The notes beneath the pieces were generated by a model. The model did no database searches, was not told the DNA's origin, and saw nothing but the letters and a program-made list of their open reading frames with translations. From positions 1 through 37,116 of the forward strand of contig JAGACK010000045.1 in NCBI GenBank assembly GCA_017614155.1: a stretch of 37,116 bases of DNA, read 5' to 3'. The translations under genes and the position numbers were made by a program. How positions within the stretch are numbered: position 1 is the first letter of the stretch; each line of letters starts with the position of its first letter. Shown one piece after another: positions 26,090-35,387 of the stretch. Source of the DNA: Lachnospiraceae bacterium. GTDB lineage: Bacteria > Bacillota > Clostridia > Lachnospirales > Lachnospiraceae.

Positions 26090-27397
26090 TTATGAAATAG
26101 CCTTGAAATCTTCTCTTGAAACCTTTCCGCTTACCTTCTCTACATCTATATGCGCTCCCAGTTTCCTGAGCTTGATGTCAAAATCTTCATATCCTCTCTG
26201 GATATACTTGATATCATCTATCACCGTAGTTCCGGATGCGGCAAGTCCGGCTATGACCAGCGCGGCCCCGGCCCTGAGATCGGGAGCTTTTATGTGCGCG
26301 CCCGTAAATCCCTCTACGCCTTCGATGAATGCGGTGTTTCCTTCAACCCTGATGCTGGCTCCCATGCTGACCAGCTCGTCCACATATTTGAAACGGTTTT
26401 CAAATATACTCTCTGTTATCGTGCTTACGCCGTCCGAAAGTGCGAGAGCAACACCTGCCTGTGGCTGCATGTCAGTAGGATATCCGGGATACGGAAGCGT
26501 CTTTATCTGCGTGGGGCGCAGTCTTTTTGTTGCCACCACCCTGACTGCGTCATCAAATTCCTGTATCTGACAGCCGATCTCCAGAAGCTTTGCGGAGATT
26601 GACTCCAGGTGCTTGGGGATCACATTCTTTATCAGTACATCTCCCTTTGTGACAGCCGCCGCATACATAAACGTTCCTGCTTCAATCTGATCCGGGATGA
26701 CAGAATATGTACACTTCCTGAGTTTTGAAACTCCGGAGATCCTGATGATATCCGTTCCGGCTCCCTTTATGTTCGCGCCCATGCTGTTGAGGAAGTTTGC
26801 CACATCAACGACATGCGGCTCCTTTGCGGCGTTTTCTATTATGGTCTTTCCCTCTGCCATTGAAGCAGCCATCATTATATTGATCGTAGCTCCGACAGTA
26901 ACCACATCCATGTAGATATGGGCTCCGACAAGCTTGTCGGCAGACGCCTTCACTATACCGCCCTTTATATCAACGGTAGCTCCCAGCGCCCTGAAGCCCT
27001 TTACATGCTGGTCGATCGGACGGCTTCCTATGTCGCAGCCGCCGGGAAGGGGTACTTCGGCTCTTTTATACTTCCCGAGGAGCGCTCCGAGCAGATAATA
27101 GGAAGCCCTTATCTTTCTGATGCTCTCGGTATCTATATTCACATTCTTGACCATCGAGCCGTTGATCTTTACCGTATGACGGTCGATCCTGTCAACATTG
27201 ACGCCTATGCTCTGCATGGCCTCAAGCATTACATTTGTGTCCCTCACATCCGGCATGTTTTCGATGGATACAGTTTCATCAGTCATGATCGAAGCTGCCA
27301 CGATCGCAAGCGCGGCATTTTTGGCGCCGCCGATCTCCACCTCTCCGACCAGAGGATTCCCTCCGCTTATGACATAACGCTCATTCTCTTCCGACAC
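26090..27397 (-). CDS. murA: UDP-N-acetylglucosamine 1-carboxyvinyltransferase (MurA)
   Basis: The first committed enzyme of peptidoglycan synthesis, adding enolpyruvate to UDP-GlcNAc. At 435 residues it has GGAKNAAL (Lys26, Asn27) and the fosfomycin-target cysteine at 121 in [11 protein letters not shown], so it should be fosfomycin-sensitive in principle. The start is a GTG, preceded by GGGAG. It heads the run murA-metK-HD-GYP-dnaE-pfkA-trmH. The zeta toxin family acts on the same substrate, UDP-GlcNAc. Confidence 0.97.
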   Translation of the reverse strand: MSEENERYVISGGNPLVGEVEIGGAKNAALAIVAASIMTDETVSIENMPDVRDTNVMLEAMQSIGVNVDRIDRHTVKINGSMVKNVNIDTESIRKIRASYYLLGALLGKYKRAEVPLPGGCDIGSRPIDQHVKGFRALGATVDIKGGIVKASADKLVGAHIYMDVVTVGATINIMMAASMAEGKTIIENAAKEPHVVDVANFLNSMGANIKGAGTDIIRISGVSKLRKCTYSVIPDQIEAGTFMYAAAVTKGDVLIKNVIPKHLESISAKLLEIGCQIQEFDDAVRVVATKRLRPTQIKTLPYPGYPTDMQPQAGVALALSDGVSTITESIFENRFKYVDELVSMGASIRVEGNTAFIEGVEGFTGAHIKAPDLRAGAALVIAGLAASGTTVIDDIKYIQRGYEDFDIKLRKLGAHIDVEKVSGKVSREDFKAIS

Positions 27398-27442
27398 TGT
27401 CTTTCTCCCAAAACAATAACATCTTAAATCCGAACCGGTTTT

Positions 27443-27451
27443 ATTATACCA
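27443..27451 (-). promoter_or_regulatory. Extended -10 promoter of the murA run
   Basis: On the minus strand TGGTATAAT, an extended -10 box with a perfect hexamer, overlaps the stop codon of the upstream coiled-coil gene. No good -35 is visible. The predicted leader to the murA GTG is about 40 bases. Confidence 0.45.
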
Positions 27452-28010
27452 GTCCGAAAAAATGTGCTATGACAAACGCCAGCCCTGCCAGGTTCATTAT
27501 CAGCAGGATCAGTATTGCCGTAAGGATCCCTTTGACACCGGATGTCCGTCCGGCTACGACTCCCTCGATGGATTCGATATCATCGAGGCGGCTTTTCAGC
27601 TTCTCCATGTCCTCCCTGTCGAGCAGCTCTTTCAGTTCCTTTATCCCTTCAAGAGTCTTGCCGCTCTCATCGAGAACAACCGCCTGCACATTCCTGTACA
27701 GCTTCACATCTTCTTTATGTATGACATCGCTGACCAGGCTCTTTATCTTTTCCGGATCGTTTTCCCCTATCTTTTCGATGCTGTCTGCCAGCTTCTGCGT
27801 GCTTTCCTTCAAAAGAGCCTTTGTCTCCTCGATATCCTCGTGAGAAGCAGCCTCTTTCCTCAGGTTTTCTATATCCTCGTGGGTGGAATTCCTGAATTCT
27901 TCTATCCTGATCCCGGTATTCCTGTATATCTCTTCTTCATTTCTGTCCCGGCGGGTCCTGCTGTTCTGCATATTGATCTTCTCAACCAGCCTGTCCATGA
28001 AATTATCCAT
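27444..28010 (-). CDS. Tail-anchored coiled-coil protein, unrecognised
   Basis: A 188-residue protein I do not recognise. Residues 1-160 are very hydrophilic, helical and rich in Glu, Lys and Asp, with heptad-like segments (IEEFRNSTHEDIENLRKEA, ETKALLKESTQKLADSIEKI, IKELKELLDREDMEKLK). A single transmembrane segment (about 165-186, LTAILILLIMNLAGLAFVIAHF) ends the protein. There is no signal peptide, so the coil is probably cytoplasmic and tethered to the membrane. It has its own promoter and a weak ribosome site (AAGGGTTTATT). It could be a scaffold or sensor, but nothing in the sequence decides this. Confidence 0.75.
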   Translation of the reverse strand: MDNFMDRLVEKINMQNSRTRRDRNEEEIYRNTGIRIEEFRNSTHEDIENLRKEAASHEDIEETKALLKESTQKLADSIEKIGENDPEKIKSLVSDVIHKEDVKLYRNVQAVVLDESGKTLEGIKELKELLDREDMEKLKSRLDDIESIEGVVAGRTSGVKGILTAILILLIMNLAGLAFVIAHFFGLV

Positions 28011-28044
28011 AATAAACCCTTTCCCTTATTCACATACAAAACTA

Positions 28045-28073
28045 ATTTTAGCATTAAACCTCTATGTTAGCAA
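28045..28073 (-). promoter_or_regulatory. Promoter of the coiled-coil protein gene
   Basis: On the minus strand TTGCTA (28073-28068), a 17-base spacer and TAAAAT (28050-28045), about 35 bases before the ATG at 28010. Confidence 0.55.
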
Positions 28074-28103
28074 TTAATAGTTTGAAACAGGGGTATATGG
28101 TCG

Positions 28104-28130
28104 TTTGTGCAATATGCACAAAACTTTTTT
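28104..28130 (+). terminator. Terminator-like hairpin on the plus strand
   Basis: TTTGTGCA, a 3-base loop and TGCACAAA form a perfect 8-bp stem; on the plus strand a run of six T residues begins two bases later. No plus-strand gene ends here. It might end an unannotated plus-strand transcript, or be a regulatory palindrome for the minus-strand gene. Confidence 0.35.
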
Positions 28131-28253
28131 ATGATTTTCTGCTTTTTTGTGGAAATTTACTAAAAATTCACAGCGAGTTCATAGTTTGTTCACATATTTT
28201 GGTTAACATGGGTACAAAGATAAGACAAATAGAAAGATAATTTTTTCATAATA

Positions 28254-28306
28254 GCCTCGGTGTTCCGCAAGGGACACCGGGGCACTCCTCATTTATGGGG
28301 TTTTTT
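28254..28306. repeat. Strong hairpin plus short hairpin and T run after the alarmone synthetase gene
   Basis: GCCTCGGTGTTCC and GGGACACCGGGGC (28254-28283) form a long GC-rich stem with two mismatches and a GCAA loop. On the plus strand it is followed by a 5-bp hairpin (28287-28300) and six T residues. On the minus strand it follows the alarmone synthetase stop but lacks a clean T run. It probably ends the atp-to-alarmone transcript. The rest of the 28011-28253 gap holds the 28104 hairpin and the 28045-28073 promoter, and I see no gene in it. Confidence 0.6.
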
Positions 28307-28973
28307 ATTTGATAAGCCTGAGACTTGCGATAGCGCCTTCGTCCTCAGTGCCGTCCTTGATCTCTTCGTTCAGGGACATCATCTTGGCATCCAGATCCGA
28401 TACCATCTCGGCACATTCAGAAAGCTCTCTCTTGATATGCTCGGGGACTTCTCCCTCATATTTGTAATTAATCTTATGCTCGAGACTGGCCCAGAAATCC
28501 ATGGCGACAGTCCTTATTTGGATCTCCACCTTTGTATCGGTTCTTCCGTCAGACAGAAAGATCGGCACTGACACTATCATGTGATAGCTCTTGTATCCGC
28601 TCTCCTTGGGATTCTTGATATAATCCTTGATCGACAGGACACGGATATCGCTCTGCTTTGCAAGCATATCAGCGATCCGGTAGATATCCGCAGTAAAGGA
28701 GCAGATGACCCTGATTCCCGCGATGTCATTCACATACCTGACCATGTTATCTATGGACGACTCATACCCCCGCCTTCTCAGCTTCTTTACTATGCTTTCC
28801 GGCGTCTTGATCCTTGATTTGATGTGTTCTATCGGGTTGTACTGATGAATATGCTGGAATTCGTCATTGAGTATCTCAAGCTTTGTGCCCACTTCCTTCA
28901 ATGCCGAATTGTACAGAAGTATGATATTTTTCCAGCTGTCCACTCCCTCGCCTTCGTAATTGATCCTGTCCAT
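28305..28973 (-). CDS. Small alarmone synthetase ((p)ppGpp synthetase, RelQ/RelP type)
   Basis: A 222-residue stand-alone RelA/SpoT synthetase domain that makes (p)ppGpp or pGpp from ATP and GDP/GTP/GMP. The hydrolase, TGS and ACT domains of long Rel proteins are absent. Motifs include NDIAGIRV (82-89), KDYIKNPKESGYKSYH (116-131, with the substrate-contacting Lys/Tyr residues) and EIQIRT (150-155), then a C-terminal helix as in RelQ tetramers. The ATG follows a GAGGGGAA site. It lies 25 bases after a small unknown gene that itself follows atpC by 9 bases, so stress-alarmone synthesis seems tied to the ATP synthase transcript. Confidence 0.9.
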   Translation of the reverse strand: MDRINYEGEGVDSWKNIILLYNSALKEVGTKLEILNDEFQHIHQYNPIEHIKSRIKTPESIVKKLRRRGYESSIDNMVRYVNDIAGIRVICSFTADIYRIADMLAKQSDIRVLSIKDYIKNPKESGYKSYHMIVSVPIFLSDGRTDTKVEIQIRTVAMDFWASLEHKINYKYEGEVPEHIKRELSECAEMVSDLDAKMMSLNEEIKDGTEDEGAIASLRLIK

Positions 28974-28998
28974 TTTCTTCCCCTCTTTTATTATCCCC

Positions 28999-29265
28999 TC
29001 AGTCCTCTTCTATCACATGTATCTCCAGATAATCAAAACCTGTATCCTCCATAAAGGATTCCGGCCTGAACCTGGTCTTTGAATTGCGTTTGAAATCTTC
29101 TATGTTTGCTTCAAGCCATATCGGAACCGGCAGATCAAGCCGGCTGCAGGCCTCATTGAGCGCATTCACAACCTTGTGTGTCCTCGTATCGTCTGAATCG
29201 TCAGCGACAACAATATCCCGGAGCATATGATTGTCTTTCCATTCCCTGATCCATATCCGAAACAT
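28999..29265 (-). CDS. Unrecognised small protein after atpC
   Basis: An 88-residue cytoplasmic protein with no membrane segment. It contains DIVVADDSDDTRTHKVVNALNEACSRLDLPVPIWL and ends in FDYLEIHVIEED. The strand-helix pattern suggests a small alpha/beta fold. It has a GAGGG ribosome site, starts 9 bases after atpC and precedes the alarmone synthetase by 25 bases, which supports it being expressed. I do not recognise a family with confidence. Confidence 0.7.
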   Translation of the reverse strand: MFRIWIREWKDNHMLRDIVVADDSDDTRTHKVVNALNEACSRLDLPVPIWLEANIEDFKRNSKTRFRPESFMEDTGFDYLEIHVIEED

Positions 29266-29274
29266 ATGCCGCCC

Positions 29275-31081
<1,807 letters not shown>

Positions 31082-31104
31082 TTATTCTCCCTTTGGAGCT
31101 TTCG

Positions 31105-31989
31105 CTAATTGTGTAAATTGCCTGACCTGGCTCCGGCGCTCACCTCAGTTATCTCCTGGGTAATGCCTGCCTGTCTCTTTCTGTTGTATCTGACCTTCAG
31201 CTCCTGGACTATCTCATCCGCGCTGTCATTTGCCGCCCTCATTGCCTGCATGCGGCTGTTCTGCTCACAGCAGTAGGATTCCACCAGCGCGCTGTAGACA
31301 AGTCCGGCCACATATGGCGGGATGATGGCGCTCAGGACCTCTTTCGGCGACGGATGTATGATAAACTCCTCCCTGGGAACATCTGAAGGTATATCCTTTA
31401 GCGGCATTTCCTTTTCAAGCGGCATGAGCTTCATAACTCTCGTTTCCGTTTCCAGGGAATTCTTCATTGCCGTGAAAACCACGGTCAGATCGTGTATCTT
31501 TTCCTCTTCGAAATCCTTCAGGAATGTGTTCGTTATGACCCTGGCTCTTGCTCTCGTGGGATTCTGGACTGTATAGGTAAAGTTTTCCTCTATGGATATC
31601 TTTCTCTGCTCAAAAAATCTTCTGCCCGCCTCTCCGACAACATAAAGGCGGGATGACTTTCCCTTCATCAGCCTGCCTGTCTCTTTGAGCACATTGGCAT
31701 TATAGGATCCGGCCAGACCCTTGTCTGCGGTCACAACGAGAAAACCATGCGTCGTCTCGCTTTCCGGTCTCTCCTCATCTCCTCTCAGATACGGATGCGT
31801 CATATCCGGAAAATGTCTCATCATCCTCTGCATCAGGCTCTGAAGGCCGTAAAAATACGGCTCGATATCTTCCATGCTTTTTTTTGCGCGGCGAAGCTTG
31901 GTGGATGATATCAGATACATGGCATTGGTGATCTTTCTCGTATCCTGAATGCCTTTTATTCTGTTTTTGATGTCTGCTGAGCCAGCCAT
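31105..31989 (-). CDS. atpG: ATP synthase gamma subunit
   Basis: The rotor shaft of F1, 294 residues. It has the N-terminal helix (DIKNRIKGIQDTRKITNAM), the central Rossmann-like domain (FLVVTADKGLAGSYNANV) and the C-terminal helix (MRAANDSADEIVQELKVRYNRKRQAGITQEITEV). The ATG lies 34 bases inside the alpha gene's end and follows AAGGA; no later in-frame start exists that keeps the conserved N-terminal helix. The overlap is therefore probably real. Confidence 0.97.
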   Translation of the reverse strand: MAGSADIKNRIKGIQDTRKITNAMYLISSTKLRRAKKSMEDIEPYFYGLQSLMQRMMRHFPDMTHPYLRGDEERPESETTHGFLVVTADKGLAGSYNANVLKETGRLMKGKSSRLYVVGEAGRRFFEQRKISIEENFTYTVQNPTRARARVITNTFLKDFEEEKIHDLTVVFTAMKNSLETETRVMKLMPLEKEMPLKDIPSDVPREEFIIHPSPKEVLSAIIPPYVAGLVYSALVESYCCEQNSRMQAMRAANDSADEIVQELKVRYNRKRQAGITQEITEVSAGARSGNLHN

Positions 31990-33761
31990 TTTTCCTTATA
32001 TTCCCTGACCGTTTTTATTATCACATCCCTGAATCCGTCCGGCAGTTCTTTTTTTATGTTCAGTTCGCTGATGATCGTTTCATGATTTTCCCTTATCTCT
32101 TTTAAGAGATCTGTCTGGAACTGCTTTACCTGATCGATGGGTATCCCCATGAAGAGCTTCTCGTTAGCCGCGACGAGTGACACAACCTGCTCAGGCATGG
32201 AAAGCGGATTTCCGACATTCTGTTTCAGTATTTCTATCAGAGCTCTTCCGTTATCGAGCTGTTCCTTTGTTGCAGGGTCCAGATCCGATGAAAACTGTGT
32301 AAAAACTTCCATTTCCCTGTACTGTGCCAGATTTATCCTCAGCGCCCCGGTTGCCTTTTTCATTGCCTTGCTCTGGGCCGCTCCGCCGACACGTGAAACC
32401 GATAGTCCCACATTTACCGCCGGTCTGATTCCTTCAAAAAAGAGATCTCCCTCGAGGAATATCTGTCCGTCAGTTATGGAAATGACATTTGTGGGGATAT
32501 AGGCTGATACATCTCCTTCCAGGGTTTCGATTATCGGAAGCGCCGTTATCGATCCGCCCCCCAGGCTCTCCTTCAGGCGGCTCGATCTTTCAAGAAGCCT
32601 TGAATGAAGGTAGAATACATCCCCGGGATAAGCCTCTCTTCCGGGAGATCTGCCCAAAAGCAGGGATATCTCCCTGTATGCGACCGCATGCTTGCTCAGA
32701 TCATCATAGACTATCAGAACATCTTTTCCCTGCTGCATGAAGTATTCTGCTATGGCAGTCCCTGCGTAGGGAGCGACATACTGTAATGATGCAGGTTCGC
32801 TTGCGGTGGCGCTGACTATCACGGTATGGTCCATCGCGCCGTTCTTTTCAAGTATCTGTGCCACTTTTGCAACCGTGGATGCTTTCTGTCCTATTGCGAC
32901 ATATACACAGATCACTCCCTTATCTTTCTGGTTAATGATCGTATCCACGGCTATTGAGGTCTTTCCGGTCTGTCTGTCCCCTATGATCAGCTCCCTCTGT
33001 CCGCGTCCTATGGGGAACATGCTGTCGATAGCCAGTATCCCCGTTTCCATCGGTGTGTTCACCGGATGTCTTTCTATAATGGCGGGGGCAGGATGTTCTA
33101 TGGGCCTGAATCCCATCTTTTCTATCTTTCCCTTGCCGTCGATCGGCTCGCCCAGCGCGCTGATAACTCTCCCGGGCAGATTGTCTCCGACCTCGATCCC
33201 CGCTTCGGACATGGTCCTTGCAACCTTCATGCCCTCAGTGATGTCATCCTCATCGCCAAAGAGCATGACACCCATCCTTTTCCTCTCTATGCTCATCACC
33301 ATGCCTTTTATGCCGTTGTCAAAAAGCACTACTTCCCCGTAAAAGGCATGGTCGATTCCTTCTATGAGCGCAACGCCGTCGCCGACCTTTGTCACGAATC
33401 CTATCTCACGGCTCTCAGCCTGCAGTTCAAAATTCTCCACCTTCTCACGAAGTACGGATACGATGTCTGCAGCTGCGTTCTCGGCAGTTTCATCTATATC
33501 ACTTTTTTCAAGAAGGCTTCGAAGCTGTCTGAGTCTCCCTCTGTTGCTCCAGTCATACTCCTCGTTTTCAACACGAAGAATGAAGCCGCCCTTGAGCGAC
33601 CTGTCTTCTTTTATCTGTATCTCAACTTCGGGAACCCCGTATTTATTCTTTATGAACTCTTCTATGCCCTGAAGCCTGTTCTCGTCAGGCTTTGTGACAT
33701 ACAGAAGCGTTGCGGTTATATGATCTTTGACCTCGTCAAACACTTCCGGATCATCCGTCAT
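31956..33761 (-). CDS. atpA: ATP synthase alpha subunit with fused delta C-terminal domain
   Basis: A 601-residue alpha subunit with a ~92-residue N-terminal extension. From residue ~97 it is standard alpha (ADIVSVLREKVENF..., P-loop GDRQTGKT at 261-268, VSRVGGAAQ arginine-finger region). E. coli alpha has its P-loop at 169-176, which gives the offset. Residues 1-88 resemble the C-terminal domain of the delta subunit (AtpH): TATLLYVTKPDENRLQGIEE, then SLKGGFILRVENEEYDWSN and GRLRQLRSLLEK, matching the SLIGGxIxRxxDxxxDxSxRGRLxxL delta signature. The fusion is in frame with no break. The start is secure: GGAGG is 7 bases upstream and the ATG overlaps the atpF stop. No separate atpH lies between atpF and atpA, and the delta N-terminal domain is missing. 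Confidence 0.9.
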   Translation of the reverse strand: MTDDPEVFDEVKDHITATLLYVTKPDENRLQGIEEFIKNKYGVPEVEIQIKEDRSLKGGFILRVENEEYDWSNRGRLRQLRSLLEKSDIDETAENAAADIVSVLREKVENFELQAESREIGFVTKVGDGVALIEGIDHAFYGEVVLFDNGIKGMVMSIERKRMGVMLFGDEDDITEGMKVARTMSEAGIEVGDNLPGRVISALGEPIDGKGKIEKMGFRPIEHPAPAIIERHPVNTPMETGILAIDSMFPIGRGQRELIIGDRQTGKTSIAVDTIINQKDKGVICVYVAIGQKASTVAKVAQILEKNGAMDHTVIVSATASEPASLQYVAPYAGTAIAEYFMQQGKDVLIVYDDLSKHAVAYREISLLLGRSPGREAYPGDVFYLHSRLLERSSRLKESLGGGSITALPIIETLEGDVSAYIPTNVISITDGQIFLEGDLFFEGIRPAVNVGLSVSRVGGAAQSKAMKKATGALRINLAQYREMEVFTQFSSDLDPATKEQLDNGRALIEILKQNVGNPLSMPEQVVSLVAANEKLFMGIPIDQVKQFQTDLLKEIRENHETIISELNIKKELPDGFRDVIIKTVREYKEKWLAQQTSKTE

Positions 33762-34255
33762 TTGTTTCCTCCGTCTGTATGGACTGTATTTTCTATGAAG
33801 CGATCATACAATTCATTGTCATTTGCCGTTCCTTTTGATCCTGCGATTTTGGACGCTGCGGAAAGGATCAGGGATCTCATCTCCTTTTCCTGTTCGACTA
33901 CCGCACGGCGGGTCTCATATCTGGCAGTATCCCTTGCCTTTTTTATGATGTCTCCGGCCTTTTCATTTGCCTCGCTTATCAGCCTGTTGTACTCGACGGC
34001 AGCCCTGAGGTCCTCTTCCTTTTTCTTCTTTTCTCCCTCAAATGTCAGCTCGGCAAGATGCGTCCTGTATTCCTCTTCTGCTTTCTCTGCTTCCTTTTTC
34101 TTTTCCTCAACCTCAAGAAACCCATTTTCTATTTCCTTTTTTCTTTCATCAAGGATCCTGTTAACCCTTCCGAAAAGAAACTTTTTCATCAGAAAATAGA
34201 GTATGAGCAGGTTTATGATCATGCAGACAAAATTAAACCAATCAAAGCTTAGCAT
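33758..34255 (-). CDS. atpF: ATP synthase b subunit
   Basis: The peripheral stalk subunit of Fo, 165 residues. An N-terminal membrane helix (about 6-25, WFNFVCMIINLLILYFLMKKF) is followed by a long charged coiled coil (RVNRILDERKKEIENG, EEKKKEAEKAEEEY). The C-terminal helix (LILSAASKIAG, then LYDRFIENT) is where b binds delta. There is no delta N-terminal domain at the end, unlike the b-delta fusion of actinobacteria. Its stop overlaps the delta-alpha start by four bases. Confidence 0.95.
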   Translation of the reverse strand: MLSFDWFNFVCMIINLLILYFLMKKFLFGRVNRILDERKKEIENGFLEVEEKKKEAEKAEEEYRTHLAELTFEGEKKKKEEDLRAAVEYNRLISEANEKAGDIIKKARDTARYETRRAVVEQEKEMRSLILSAASKIAGSKGTANDNELYDRFIENTVHTDGGNK

Positions 34256-34296
34256 TACACCCTCCTGCTTTTACGGTACAAAACCCACGGTTCATA

Positions 34297-34518
34297 TCAC
34301 TGCAAAAAGAACACTATCAGTATTCCGATGAGAAGACCATAGATAGCTGTCGCTTCAGCAAGCGCGCATCCGAGCAGCAGTATCTTCATGATCTTTCCGT
34401 CTGCTTCCGGCTGTCTGGCCACTGCATCCACAGCCTTTGCCGTCGCTATGCCTATTCCCACTCCGGCTCCTATTCCGGTCATCGCTGCTATACCGGCTCC
34501 TAACGCTGTCAAACTCAT
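34297..34518 (-). CDS. atpE: ATP synthase c subunit
   Basis: The ring-forming proteolipid of Fo, 73 residues. Two membrane helices (about 6-27 and 46-72) are joined by the polar ARQPEADGK loop. The ion-carrying carboxylate is the Glu in [11 protein letters not shown]. The Na+-type residues of Ilyobacter (Gln32 and Ser66) are replaced by Ile and Ala, so the ring is more likely proton-coupled; this is inference. A GGAGG site precedes the ATG. Confidence 0.96.
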   Translation of the reverse strand: MSLTALGAGIAAMTGIGAGVGIGIATAKAVDAVARQPEADGKIMKILLLGCALAEATAIYGLLIGILIVFFLQ

Positions 34519-34562
34519 ATCTTTTTCCTCCGTAATTTTCTAAGGTGCTTTTATCACCTTGC

Positions 34563-35249
34563 CTATTCAATCGCTTCCTTGATGTACAAAGATGTCAGAA
34601 ATACAAACACATACGCCTGTATCAGGCCGTCAAAAAGATCAAAATACAGACAGAGCGCTGCCGGCAGCACTATCGGAACAGCCATCTTTACCAGCTCCAT
34701 TATCACAAACGCAGCAAAGACATTTCCGAAAAGACGCATGCACAATGACAGCGGCTTGATACCCAGTTCAAGCACATTCATCGGTGCTACAACTGCCATG
34801 GGTTCCGCAAATGACTTGAAGAACTTTTTCGGACCCTTTTTTTTGAAGGCAGCAGCCTCGATCAGGACAATGCTCATGAGAGCGAGCGCCACAGTCACCC
34901 TGAGATCTCTCGTCGGCGGTGTCACATTGAATATGCCTACCACATTCGCGATCCCCAGATATATCAGAATAGTGCTGATATACGGCACATATTCCCTTGC
35001 CTCTTCACCGAGCATGTCTCCCGTGAGATTCTGAATCCATACAACAAAAGACTCTATCATTATCTGCTTTTTTCCGGGATTTCTGACCTTCAGATCACTC
35101 GTCATGATAAGCGTGACCACCAGAAGCAGAGCCATGATGCACCATGTGACCAGCACCGACTGATTCACATCAATCCCTCCGAAAAGAGGAATCGTAAATG
35201 CCGTCTTTATTTCAAGCTCTTCCATCAGTTTTGCCGATAGATCTCCCAA
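34563..35249 (-). CDS. atpB: ATP synthase a subunit
   Basis: The Fo channel subunit, 228 residues, with five to six membrane segments. The essential arginine is in LSLCMRLFGN. Other conserved regions are VVWIQNLTGDMLGEE and GIFNVTPPTRDLRVTVALAL. The start is a TTG at 35249, chosen because GGGGAGGTGA lies 9 bases upstream; an ATG eight codons on has no such site. It is the first gene of the atp operon. No atpI is visible upstream. Confidence 0.95.
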   Translation of the reverse strand: MGDLSAKLMEELEIKTAFTIPLFGGIDVNQSVLVTWCIMALLLVVTLIMTSDLKVRNPGKKQIMIESFVVWIQNLTGDMLGEEAREYVPYISTILIYLGIANVVGIFNVTPPTRDLRVTVALALMSIVLIEAAAFKKKGPKKFFKSFAEPMAVVAPMNVLELGIKPLSLCMRLFGNVFAAFVIMELVKMAVPIVLPAALCLYFDLFDGLIQAYVFVFLTSLYIKEAIE

Positions 35250-35269
35250 GCTGTCTCACCTCCCCTGTC

Positions 35270-35291
35270 CAGGAAATATCCGTATTTCCTG
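35270..35291. promoter_or_regulatory. Perfect inverted repeat before the atpB ribosome site
   Basis: CAGGAAATA, TCCG, TATTTCCTG: 9-bp arms around a 4-base centre, ending just before the AGGGGAGG ribosome site of atpB. As RNA it would be a leader hairpin, and as DNA an operator. It has no T run on either strand, so it is not a terminator. Confidence 0.6.
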
Positions 35292-35321
35292 CTTTGGATT
35301 CTTTTGCGTTTTCTTCGTCAG

Positions 35322-35358
35322 AAAACGACTATACGGAAACCTGTTCCAGTATAGCCGT
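35322..35358 (-). terminator. Terminator after the MFS transporter gene
   Basis: On the minus strand ACGGCTATACTGGAA pairs with TTCCGTATAGTCGT (one bulge, one G-T pair), followed by TTTTC, about 30 bases past the transporter stop. A second small hairpin (CGTTTTC / GAAAACG) overlaps its tail. Confidence 0.65.
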
Positions 35359-35387
35359 CTTTATTCTGAAATAATCCTGTCAATCCG

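Noticed and set aside
28045-28306. Possible riboswitch or CRISPR-like repeat in the gap
   Set aside because: Only isolated hairpins are present; there are no regularly spaced repeats and no known aptamer consensus. No CRISPR array is seen anywhere in the window.
33066-34199. Long plus-strand open frame of 377 codons opposite atpF and atpA
   Set aside because: It is antisense to two unmistakable ATP synthase genes, has no family resemblance, and its composition mirrors the opposite strand.
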